Origin: an uncultured Rhodospirillaceae bacterium
GTDB taxonomy: Bacteria; Pseudomonadota; Alphaproteobacteria; RF32; CAG-239
Reading direction: 5' to 3'
Length of the DNA: 8,448 bases
NCBI GenBank assembly: GCA_900313185.1
Contig: OMQI01000133.1
Location: 1-8,448 of the forward strand
In this document: in pieces, positions 1-6,349 of the stretch
Position numbering within the stretch: the stretch's first letter is position 1
Layout: each line of letters opens with the position of its first letter
Translations under genes and position numbers: made by a program
The notes under the pieces: generated by a model
The model's database searches: none
Told to the model about the DNA's origin: nothing
Seen by the model: only the letters and a program-made list of their open reading frames with translations

Positions 1-387
1 GATGCAAATAACCGTATTAAGGCCGGCATTATGAGCGGCAATCGCCTTTTGATTAATCAATTTATCCGACTCAAAATGGTCGACTCTTCTTTCGGAGTGA
101 CCGATAATGGTATAACCGCAACCCAAATCCTTAAGCATAAGCGGACTTATATCTCCGGTATGCGCACCTTTCTCGGCAAAATGCACATCTTGCGCACCCA
201 ATGCAACTTTACTGCCCCGCAAACATTTTTTTACCAAAGCAAGCAAAGTAAACGGGGGACAAATCAAAAAATCACAATCAAACTTATTTGCTTTTACTGC
301 TGCTGCCACTTCTTTAGCCAAAGCCGTACCATCTGCAGACAAACAGTTCATCTTCCAGTTACCCGCAATCAATTTTTTGCGAACCAT
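1..387 (-). CDS. tpiA: Triosephosphate isomerase, N-terminal part (cut by left edge)
   Basis: Cytoplasmic glycolytic and gluconeogenic enzyme that interconverts dihydroxyacetone phosphate and glyceraldehyde 3-phosphate, normally as a TIM-barrel dimer. Only the first 129 residues are in the window; the frame is open to base 1 and the catalytic Glu region lies outside. Translating the minus strand shows the family landmarks in order: AGNWKMN at residues 8-14, with substrate-binding Asn10 and catalytic Lys12; CPPF at 43-46; LGAQDVH at 63-69; and IIGHSERR at 94-101, with the electrophilic His97. The start is the ATG at 387-385, preceded by GAGG (399-396) at 8 bases. It is transcribed divergently from ppiD, a pairing found in other alphaproteobacteria. 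All visible active-site residues are intact and nothing suggests decay. The identification is very secure. Confidence 0.97.
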   Translation of the reverse strand, partial: MVRKKLIAGNWKMNCLSADGTALAKEVAAAVKANKFDCDFLICPPFTLLALVKKCLRGSKVALGAQDVHFAEKGAHTGDISPLMLKDLGCGYTIIGHSERRVDHFESDKLINQKAIAAHNAGLNTVICI

Positions 388-412
388 AATACAATCCTCA
401 TTCAATAAAACT

Positions 413-441
413 TTTAAACTGGCATACTTTTAACACAGCAA
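413..441 (-). promoter_or_regulatory. Possible weak sigma-70 promoter for tpiA
   Basis: Reading the minus strand, TTGCTG (441-436) is followed after 17 bases by TTTAAA (418-413). These match the -35 and -10 consensus at 3 of 6 and 4 of 6 positions. Position relative to the tpiA start (387) is reasonable, with a leader of about 20 bases. In such AT-rich DNA, matches of this quality arise by chance, so this is only a candidate. Confidence 0.3.
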
Positions 442-499
442 AAAATAAATTTCTACAAAAAAAGTTATTTAGCCCCTACTTTATTTGCGTTGCATAAAT

Positions 500-513
500 C
501 AATTTAAAAATTG
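500..513. repeat. Short inverted repeat overlapping the ppiD -35 region
   Basis: CAATTT (500-505) and AAATTG (508-513) form a perfect 6-base inverted repeat around a 2-base centre. Its right arm overlaps the proposed -35 element at 511-516. The position would suit a repressor operator, but the arms are almost pure A and T, and such palindromes are common by chance at this composition. Confidence 0.3.
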
Positions 514-538
514 CAATAATGAATTATCTCTCTATAAT
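511..538 (+). promoter_or_regulatory. Likely sigma-70 promoter for ppiD-fmt
   Basis: A perfect -10 hexamer, TATAAT at 533-538, lies 16 bases downstream of TTGCAA (511-516), a 4 of 6 match to the -35 consensus. The predicted transcript start near 545 gives a leader of about 29 bases before the ppiD ATG at 574. The ppiD ribosome binding site AAGGAAG (562-568) lies in that leader. The -35 overlaps a 14-base inverted repeat at 500-513. No terminator or second promoter is visible between ppiD and fmt, so this promoter probably serves both genes. Confidence 0.6.
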
Positions 539-573
539 GTAGCAAAAATAACTTTAAAAATAAGGAAGCAATT

Positions 574-2448
574 ATGATTAACAGATTTTCAAAAATGCGC
601 GACAGCATCTTTACCAAGATTATTTTAACCATCACGGCTTTGAGTTTTATGTCCTTGTTCGGTGTTTCCGGTTATATCACCACCGCCAACAGTAATAAAG
701 CCGTCATTAAAGTAGATGATTTGGAAATTTCACAAAGTGAATTTTCATATATGTTGCAACGTGATATTTCCCGTTTGAAGGCTCTCGGAGCTTTAGATAT
801 TGATGAAGACGGGGAAAAGAAAACTCAAATAGCTAATGCTTTGCTTAAAGCCAAATTGGACGACCTTATTTTAGAAAATACTATGAAAAAGTATAACATT
901 GACATTACAGAAAGTCTGGTTCGTCAGATTTTGTTGTTAATGCCTCAATTCCAAAACAACGGAAAGTTTGACTACGAAACCTACAAATGGTATCTTAATC
1001 GCTCTGGAAAAACCGAAGCAGAGATGATTCAAGATATTAAACGTAATGTTGCTCGCAAAATTTTATTGGAGTCCCAAGTCGCTTACGTTAATGTTCCAAA
1101 AGTTCAATTGACCCAAATGGCAAAAGTTTTGGGACAACGCCGTACATTCAAATATATTAAGGTTGAAAACGATAAGGCAAACATAACCCGTAAGCCTACA
1201 AACGATGAGCTCGATCAATACTATGATGATATGAGTGAGGAATTGATGATTCCTGAAACCCGTGATTTAACGGTTTTATATATTCCTCAGGAAAAATTAA
1301 CCGCACAAATCGAAATTCCGCAAGAGGAAATTGATGCTTATTACAAAGAGCATATTGATGAGTTTGAACAAGGCGAACAACGTTCGGTTCTGCAAATGGT
1401 ATTCGATAGTGAAGAAAAGGCCGATATTGCATACGCTAATTTAGCTGAAGGTCATAGTTTTACTGAAGTTGCCGAAGAAAACGGACAGAAGGCTGATGAA
1501 ATTGATTTGGGATTTGTCAGTGCCAACGATGTTTCGGAAGAACTTGCAAAAATTATATTTGCGCTTAATAAAGGTGAATATTCCGAACCGCAAAAAATCG
1601 CCGATGGTTGGCAAATTTTACAAGTTAATGACATTAAAACTGCCAACAAAATCAGCCGTGCCGAAGCAAATGCCAAAATTGCCGACGAACTTCGTCAAGA
1701 TAAAGCATACGATAATAACTACGAAGTTATATCCGCTATTGAAGATAAGCTCGGCGCCGGAACCGATTTGAAAGAAATTGCCGCAACCTACAATGAAAAA
1801 TTATGGAAAGTAAGCGGTGTTGATGAAGAGGGAAATGCAAAATCAGTTGATGACGAGTTAAAAGATGTTATTACCAATAAAGACTTTTTGGATACCGCTT
1901 TTTCATATAATGAAGGTGAAGTCGGCCAAGCGGTTGAAACCGATGACGGTATTGCCGTTGTTATGATTGATAAAATAACCGAAACCCACCAACAGCCAAG
2001 AGAAGAAGCGCAAGATCGTTTATTGGCTATGTGGCTTGAAGATGAACGTGCTTCCATAACTCAGGAAACCGTTGATAACATTGAGCACGATTTAGAAGCC
2101 GGTGACGATTTGGCAGCTGTTGCCGCTCGCTATAACCTGCAAGTTATGAGCAGCCGTCCGGCAACTCGTAATGAAACCATTGATAAGGTTTCTTTTGTAG
2201 AAATGAAAAAGCTTTTTGCCGCTGCCAAAAATGAACCGCAGACAATCAAGGTTGGTGATGATTATATTATAGCCGAAACAACCAACATTTATGATGATTC
2301 TGCTTCTATCAAAGATGACAAAAAAGAAGTTTTGAAGCAAACAATTTATGAGGAAAATAACCGTGAAATGTCGGACGCTTTGCTAAAAGACTTTTCTCGT
2401 GACTACAAAATAAAAGTCAACTACAATCGTATTGATACAGGTGATTAA
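574..2448 (+). CDS. ppiD: PpiD/SurA-type periplasmic folding chaperone, inner-membrane anchored
   Basis: The 624-residue product matches the length of E. coli PpiD (about 623). By family, PpiD is anchored in the inner membrane with its bulk in the periplasm, where it assists proteins leaving the Sec translocon. The sequence shows a short basic N-terminus and one hydrophobic segment at about residues 13-35 with no signal-peptidase site. A SurA-like N-terminal helical region follows (about 40-200), opening with VIKVDDLEISQSEF. A parvulin-like domain lies at about 267-354 (FTEVAEENG, LGFVSANDVSEEL, ALNKGEYSEP), and a long acidic C-terminal region follows. Gln274 and Gln347 occupy the positions where active parvulins usually have His, so prolyl isomerase activity is doubtful. 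The start ATG has AAGGAAG at 562-568. The stop codon overlaps the fmt start by one base. Identification as the PpiD/SurA_N family is strong; true orthology to PpiD is likely. Confidence 0.9.
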   Translation: MINRFSKMRDSIFTKIILTITALSFMSLFGVSGYITTANSNKAVIKVDDLEISQSEFSYMLQRDISRLKALGALDIDEDGEKKTQIANALLKAKLDDLILENTMKKYNIDITESLVRQILLLMPQFQNNGKFDYETYKWYLNRSGKTEAEMIQDIKRNVARKILLESQVAYVNVPKVQLTQMAKVLGQRRTFKYIKVENDKANITRKPTNDELDQYYDDMSEELMIPETRDLTVLYIPQEKLTAQIEIPQEEIDAYYKEHIDEFEQGEQRSVLQMVFDSEEKADIAYANLAEGHSFTEVAEENGQKADEIDLGFVSANDVSEELAKIIFALNKGEYSEPQKIADGWQILQVNDIKTANKISRAEANAKIADELRQDKAYDNNYEVISAIEDKLGAGTDLKEIAATYNEKLWKVSGVDEEGNAKSVDDELKDVITNKDFLDTAFSYNEGEVGQAVETDDGIAVVMIDKITETHQQPREEAQDRLLAMWLEDERASITQETVDNIEHDLEAGDDLAAVAARYNLQVMSSRPATRNETIDKVSFVEMKKLFAAAKNEPQTIKVGDDYIIAETTNIYDDSASIKDDKKEVLKQTIYEENNREMSDALLKDFSRDYKIKVNYNRIDTGD

Positions 2449-3356
2449 TGAAAGTTGTTTTTATGGGAACGCCGGACTTTGCTGTGCCGGCGCTCCGTCG
2501 TTTAATAAAAGAGCATAATATAGTTTGTGTTTATACACGTGAACCGAAAATTTCCGGTCGTGGCAATAAACTGAACAAAACTCCCGTTCATATTGTTGCA
2601 GAAGAATACGGAATTGAGGTCAGAACTCCAAAAACTTTACGCACTCCGGAAGAACAGCAAAAATTTGCCGAATTAAACGCCGATGTTGCCGTAGTTGCCG
2701 CTTACGGTTTAATATTACCAAAAGCTGTCTTAGAGGCTTATCCGCTCGGTTGTTTGAATATCCACGCCTCGCTTTTACCTCGCTGGCGTGGTGCCGCTCC
2801 GATTCAAAGATGTATTGAAGCCGGTGATAAAAAAAGCGGAGTAACCATTATGCAAATTGCCGAAGGATTGGATACCGGTGATATGTTACTCAAAGGGGAA
2901 ACAACAATCGATAAAAATATGACCGGAGAAGAGCTTCACGACGCTCTTATGAATATCGGAGCTGATTTAATCTCGGAAGTTTTAGCCGATATAAAAAAGT
3001 TCCCGCCGCAAAAACAAGATGATAATTTGGCTTGTTATGCGCAAAAATTGGAAAAAGAAGAATGTAAAATAGACTTTAATCAGCCAACCGAAAAACTTTA
3101 TAACAAAATACGTGCTTTTAATCCTTACCCGGCAATGTATTTTGAATATGACGGCGAACGTTTTAAAATATTGCAAACCGAAAAAGTTTCGGTAACAGCT
3201 CAAGCCGGAACTATCGTAAAAGGGATAAATGAATTGATTATCGCTACCTCAGACGGAGCTTTAAAAGTTTTACAAATTCAAAGACAAGGTAAACGCCCGA
3301 TGTCGAGTGATGAACTTCTGCGTGGCTTTAGTTTCAAAGAAAATACTATTCTTTAA
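2448..3356 (+). CDS. fmt: Methionyl-tRNA formyltransferase
   Basis: Cytoplasmic enzyme that transfers a formyl group from 10-formyl-tetrahydrofolate to initiator Met-tRNA for bacterial translation initiation. At 302 residues it is close to the E. coli enzyme (315). It opens with MKVVFMGTPDFAVPAL, typical of the family. The folate-binding and catalytic motif is LNIHASLLPRWRGAAP at 103-118, with Asn104 and His106, and the catalytic Asp142 sits in EGLDTGDM (139-146). The C-terminal domain (about 205-302) carries the usual AFNPYPAMYFEYDGERFKI-like region and ends with a GFSF-like segment. The start ATG shares its A with the ppiD TAA stop (TAATG), implying translational coupling; AGGTGA at 2439-2444 may act as ribosome binding site, though it is close to the start. 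The usual partner def (peptide deformylase) is not adjacent. The stop overlaps the convergent HD gene. Confidence 0.97.
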   Translation: MKVVFMGTPDFAVPALRRLIKEHNIVCVYTREPKISGRGNKLNKTPVHIVAEEYGIEVRTPKTLRTPEEQQKFAELNADVAVVAAYGLILPKAVLEAYPLGCLNIHASLLPRWRGAAPIQRCIEAGDKKSGVTIMQIAEGLDTGDMLLKGETTIDKNMTGEELHDALMNIGADLISEVLADIKKFPPQKQDDNLACYAQKLEKEECKIDFNQPTEKLYNKIRAFNPYPAMYFEYDGERFKILQTEKVSVTAQAGTIVKGINELIIATSDGALKVLQIQRQGKRPMSSDELLRGFSFKENTIL

Positions 3357-4297
3357 TAGCGACCATCTTTCCCTTTACCATAAGACTTATTGCGAAAATG
3401 GGGGGAAACGAACGCCATACTTTTACGCCCAAGATTACGATTATATACAATAGCATATTTATCTGCAAGCGGACCGGCCAACGACTTTACCGAAAACTTT
3501 TTCATAATATAATCCCAACCGTGCAAATAATCATCAACCAAGTAAGGATTCATATTTCCCAATTCATCGCCCAATTTAGTGAAAAAATGTTTTGAATTGT
3601 GTCCTCTTTCCCAAGAAAGGCGTATTCTGTCAGCATCGCACAAGCATTTTTGCACATAGTCATACTTATTTCCGTCGTATGGTTGAGCAATGGTATGAAC
3701 TCTCGCCGCATTTTTAATACTTTCTTTTTGAGCCGTAGTCAAATTAAACTCCCTATCATCGAGTAGTCGTTGAACATCGGGCATTTCAGCTGCTTCCGGA
3801 CCGTGATAGTAGTTTGCGGAATTATCCCTGCGGGCACAATCGTGAATAGCTGCCGCCAACAACACCGGCACCAAATCTTCTTTGCTTTCATATCCCAGAG
3901 AAATTGCCAAATCTAAAGCTCTTAATCCCACAGATTCACTGTGTTCCAATCCGTGATAACCGGTAACATTTTGTCTTCTGTCTGCAAAATTTTTAATTTT
4001 TGGAAAAATAACTTCTTCAAAATATTTAGCCATTTTTCCCTTAATTTCTTGATGTCGTTTATATTGCGAATATTTAGCGCAAATAGCCTCAAGCTTAGGT
4101 TGTTTCAAATCATAAATCAGAGAGTTTGAATATCCTTCATATTCTTTGCGATGTTTAAACAGCGGTAATAAATAGCCGTTTTTTTTGTATCCGACTTCGG
4201 TGTAATGCAAAAAGGCTTTGACTTGTTCATCATTTATTTGATGATGCAAAACTTCAGTCATTATTTGTCTGGTATTTTCAAAAAAATCTTCTGACAT
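3353..4297 (-). CDS. Uncharacterised HD-domain metal-dependent phosphohydrolase
   Basis: The 314-residue product has the ligand pattern of the HD superfamily, whose members hydrolyse phosphate esters of nucleotides, cyclic dinucleotides or alarmones using bound metal ions. Visible candidate ligands are His119 in YHGLEHS, the His152-Asp153 pair in AAAIHDCARRD, His165 in YYHGPEAAE, His201 in ARVHTI, and Asp223 in CDADRIRL. The H-HD-H-H-D order with the extra histidines resembles two-metal HD proteins, but there is no GYP motif. Residues 1-100 are polar, mostly helical by appearance, and not recognised. The C-terminal 40 residues are basic (RNLGRKS, RNKSYGKGKDGRY). No signal peptide or membrane segment is seen, so it is probably cytoplasmic. 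The start at 4297 is fixed by AGGAGGT (4309-4303) five bases upstream. It has its own consensus promoter and appears monocistronic. The substrate cannot be deduced. Confidence 0.85.
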   Translation of the reverse strand: MSEDFFENTRQIMTEVLHHQINDEQVKAFLHYTEVGYKKNGYLLPLFKHRKEYEGYSNSLIYDLKQPKLEAICAKYSQYKRHQEIKGKMAKYFEEVIFPKIKNFADRRQNVTGYHGLEHSESVGLRALDLAISLGYESKEDLVPVLLAAAIHDCARRDNSANYYHGPEAAEMPDVQRLLDDREFNLTTAQKESIKNAARVHTIAQPYDGNKYDYVQKCLCDADRIRLSWERGHNSKHFFTKLGDELGNMNPYLVDDYLHGWDYIMKKFSVKSLAGPLADKYAIVYNRNLGRKSMAFVSPHFRNKSYGKGKDGRY

Positions 4298-4302
4298 TTT
4301 AC

Positions 4303-4309
4303 ACCTCCT
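4303..4309 (-). promoter_or_regulatory. Near-perfect Shine-Dalgarno site of the HD hydrolase
   Basis: On the minus strand AGGAGGT stands 5 bases before the ATG at 4297. It is the strongest anti-16S complement seen in the window; the other genes have GAGG or AAGGAAG-type sites. It decides the start codon of the HD gene. Confidence 0.85.
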
Positions 4310-4325
4310 CTCCGTTTATACAAAA

Positions 4326-4355
4326 ATTATAGCATAAAATTCCATGTTATGTCAA
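4326..4355 (-). promoter_or_regulatory. Full-consensus sigma-70 promoter of the HD hydrolase
   Basis: On the minus strand a perfect -35, TTGACA (4355-4350), is followed after 18 bases by a perfect -10, TATAAT (4331-4326). The -10 is preceded by TGC, giving an extended -10 element (TGnTATAAT). The predicted start near 4319 leaves a leader of about 22 bases that holds the AGGAGGT site. The promoter begins just past the typA terminator, so the HD gene is an independent transcription unit. No operator-like repeat is evident inside it. Confidence 0.85.
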
Positions 4356-4364
4356 TAAGTTAAC

Positions 4365-4399
4365 AAAAAAGGCGTCATTTACGACGCCCTTCTTTTTTT
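4365..4399 (-). terminator. Intrinsic terminator of typA, possibly bidirectional
   Basis: GGCGTC (4371-4376) and GACGCC (4383-4388) form a 6-base GC-rich stem around a 6-base loop. On the minus strand the stem starts 9 bases after the typA stop and is followed by six T (4370-4365), a textbook intrinsic terminator. The flanking A and T runs can lengthen the stem with A-U and G-U pairs. Read on the plus strand the same stem is followed by CTTC and seven T (4393-4399), so it may also stop rightward transcripts such as fmt read-through. Confidence 0.88.
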
Positions 4400-6224
4400 A
4401 TTCTTCATCCGAGTTTATCTTAGCTCGTTTACGAGCAATCGGATCTAATATACGTTTACGCAATCTTAGTGACTTCGGCGTAACTTCCAGCAATTCATCT
4501 GCCTGAATATATGACAAAGCTTGTTCCAAGCTGAGTTTTCTCGGCGGAATCAAATCAATCGCTTCATCTTTACCGGCAGCACGAATATTGGTTAACTGTT
4601 TTGATTTGGTCGGATTAACATCAATATCGTTATATTTATTGTGTTCGCCGATAATCATTCCGATATATACCGGACTATTATGCTCTACAAACATCGGACC
4701 TCTGTCTTGCAATTTCCACAAAGAATAAGCAATAGCCTGACCGTTTTCGCTGGAAATCATCACACCGTTACGTCTGTCTTCAATTTCGCCTTTATATGGC
4801 TCAAAATCATAGAAAATTCGGTTCATCACACCGGTTCCTCTGGTATCGGTTAAAAATTCGGAGTGATACCCGATTAAACCACGTGACGGGGCGTGGAAAA
4901 CCAAACGAACTTTATTACCGACTTGAGAAGGTATCATATCTATCATTTCCGCACGACGTTGACCTAATTTTTCCACAACCGTACCGGAATATTCTTCATC
5001 TACGTCAACCACAACCTCTTCAATCGGCTCCAAAAGCTGTCCGTTTTCATCACGTTTCATTATTACTCTCGGACGAGAAATGGAAAGTTCAAAACCTTCA
5101 CGACGCATAGTTTCAATCAACACGCCCAATTGCAATTCTCCACGTCCGGCAACTTCAAAACTATCGGTATTATCGGTGCGTGAAATTTTCAAAGCAATAT
5201 TACCTTCGGCTTCTTTTTCCAACCTGTCCCAAATCACACGAGAAGTAACCTTATCGCCCTCTTTTCCGGCCAAAGGAGAATCATTAACCGAAAATGTCAT
5301 AACCAAAGTAGGCGGATCAATCGGTTGAGCGTGAATAAAGTCTTGCGGATTAACATCCAATGCACAAATCGTATCGGCAACAGTACCTTTCACAATACCT
5401 GCCACCGCTACAATATCACCGGCATGAGCTTCATTCAAAGCTGCTCTTTCTAATCCTTGATATGCCATTATCTTGGTAATTTTTGTTCTTTCAACTTCAC
5501 CATTTTGATTAATTACTTTCACCGTATCATTAACTTTTACGCTACCGCTTTGAATTTTTCCGGTCAAAATACGTCCGACAAATTTATCGGCCTCCAAAGT
5601 AGTAGCCAACATTCTGAATGGTTTATCAGGTTCGCAAACCGGCTCGCTGACATAAGATAAAATCGTTTCAAATAACGGTGTTAAATCTTTATGCTCATCA
5701 GCCAAATCACGAACTGCCCAACCGTTTCTGCCTGATGCATACAACGTCGGAAAATCCAGTTGTTCATCATTAGCATCCAAACTTACAAACAAATCGAAAA
5801 TTTCGTTTAACACATCATCCGGACGAGCGTCAGCTTTATCGGCTTTATTAATAACTACAATCGGTTTCAAGCCTATTTTCAAAGCCTTTCCCAACACAAA
5901 CTTCGTTTGCGGCATCGGTCCTTCAGAGGCATCAACCAACAAAACAACACCATCTACCATAGATAAAATACGCTCAACTTCACCACCGAAATCGGCATGT
6001 CCCGGAGTATCAACGATATTAATATGAGTTCCGTGCCAATCAACCGAAGTACATTTGGAAAGAATGGTAATACCACGCTCTCTTTCCAAATCATTACTAT
6101 CCATAACACAATCAACCACTTTTTGATTATCGCGAAATGTTCCGCTTTGACGGAGCAAACCATCGACCAAAGTAGTTTTACCGTGGTCAACGTGGGCGAT
6201 AATGGCAATATTTCTCATACTCAT
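4398..6224 (-). CDS. typA: Ribosome-associated translational GTPase TypA/BipA
   Basis: Translation-factor GTPase of the EF-G/LepA class that binds the ribosome and, in other bacteria, supports 50S assembly and growth under cold or other stress. The 608-residue length matches the family (E. coli 607). The G motifs are complete: AHVDHGKTT at 10-18 (G1), RGIT with Thr53 at 50-53 (G2), DTPGH at 72-76 (G3), NKAD at 126-129 (G4), and SGRNG at 164-168 (G5). An EF-Tu-like domain 2 follows (about 200-290), then EF-G-like domains III and V with GRGELQLGVLIETMRREG, and the TypA-specific C-terminal domain (about 480-608). Met1 (6224) or Met3 (6218) could be the start. Met1 has GAGG (6239-6236) 11 bases away; Met3 has AGAAG (6232-6228) 9 bases away. 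It has its own likely promoter and a strong terminator. Confidence 0.97.
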   Translation of the reverse strand: MSMRNIAIIAHVDHGKTTLVDGLLRQSGTFRDNQKVVDCVMDSNDLERERGITILSKCTSVDWHGTHINIVDTPGHADFGGEVERILSMVDGVVLLVDASEGPMPQTKFVLGKALKIGLKPIVVINKADKADARPDDVLNEIFDLFVSLDANDEQLDFPTLYASGRNGWAVRDLADEHKDLTPLFETILSYVSEPVCEPDKPFRMLATTLEADKFVGRILTGKIQSGSVKVNDTVKVINQNGEVERTKITKIMAYQGLERAALNEAHAGDIVAVAGIVKGTVADTICALDVNPQDFIHAQPIDPPTLVMTFSVNDSPLAGKEGDKVTSRVIWDRLEKEAEGNIALKISRTDNTDSFEVAGRGELQLGVLIETMRREGFELSISRPRVIMKRDENGQLLEPIEEVVVDVDEEYSGTVVEKLGQRRAEMIDMIPSQVGNKVRLVFHAPSRGLIGYHSEFLTDTRGTGVMNRIFYDFEPYKGEIEDRRNGVMISSENGQAIAYSLWKLQDRGPMFVEHNSPVYIGMIIGEHNKYNDIDVNPTKSKQLTNIRAAGKDEAIDLIPPRKLSLEQALSYIQADELLEVTPKSLRLRKRILDPIARKRAKINSDEE

Positions 6225-6253
6225 TTTCTTCTAATCCTCTTAAAAACACCGCA

Positions 6254-6272
6254 GCGCAAAGCAAACTTGCGC
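6254..6272 (-). promoter_or_regulatory. Hairpin in the probable typA leader
   Basis: GCGCAA (6254-6259) and TTGCGC (6267-6272) form a perfect 6-base stem with a 7-base loop. Repeats of the same words allow competing folds: GCAAA at 6261-6265 can pair with TTTGC at 6277-6281, and 6271-6281 is itself a palindrome. It lies between the likely typA transcription start (about 6278) and the ribosome binding site (6239-6236). As a terminator it is poor, because the T run (6246-6242) is 7 bases past the stem. A regulatory role is speculative. Confidence 0.35.
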
Positions 6273-6284
6273 AAAATTTGCCCT

Positions 6285-6313
6285 TTCATATCGCATTTTT
6301 TTTTAAATTTCAA
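6285..6313 (-). promoter_or_regulatory. Candidate sigma-70 promoter of typA
   Basis: On the minus strand TTGAAA (6313-6308, 5 of 6 matches to -35) is followed after exactly 17 bases by TATGAA (6290-6285, 4 of 6 matches to -10). The spacer contains nine consecutive A. The predicted start near 6278 gives a leader of about 54 bases. No intrinsic terminator is seen after trkA, so typA may also receive read-through from the dusB-trkA operon. Confidence 0.5.
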
Positions 6314-6349
6314 GTATTTTTCGGCGATTCTTTTGATATTTGGTATCAT

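Noticed and set aside
31..408. Plus-strand open frame of 125 codons at the left edge
   Set aside because: It lies antisense over tpiA, whose translation shows clear GNWKMN and GHSERR motifs; the plus-strand product is low in recognisable features and rich in Cys, Phe and Gln as expected of a shadow frame.
1196..2340. Several minus-strand and one alternative plus-strand open frame inside ppiD
   Set aside because: The ppiD frame is continuous over 624 codons with a family-typical length and domains. The others are short shadows without their own ribosome binding sites.
3353..4297. HD gene as part of a CRISPR, toxin or antiphage system
   Set aside because: No helicase, nucleotidyltransferase, CRISPR repeat or second defence-like gene lies nearby; its neighbours are housekeeping genes.
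4641..5660. Plus-strand open frames of 67-104 codons across typA
   Set aside because: They are antisense to a fully conserved TypA reading frame and show no family motif, so they are shadows.
6254..6272. Hairpin as an intrinsic terminator for trkA
   Set aside because: The T run is separated from the stem by seven bases and the hairpin lies about 80 bases past the trkA stop, downstream of the likely typA promoter, so a leader position fits better.
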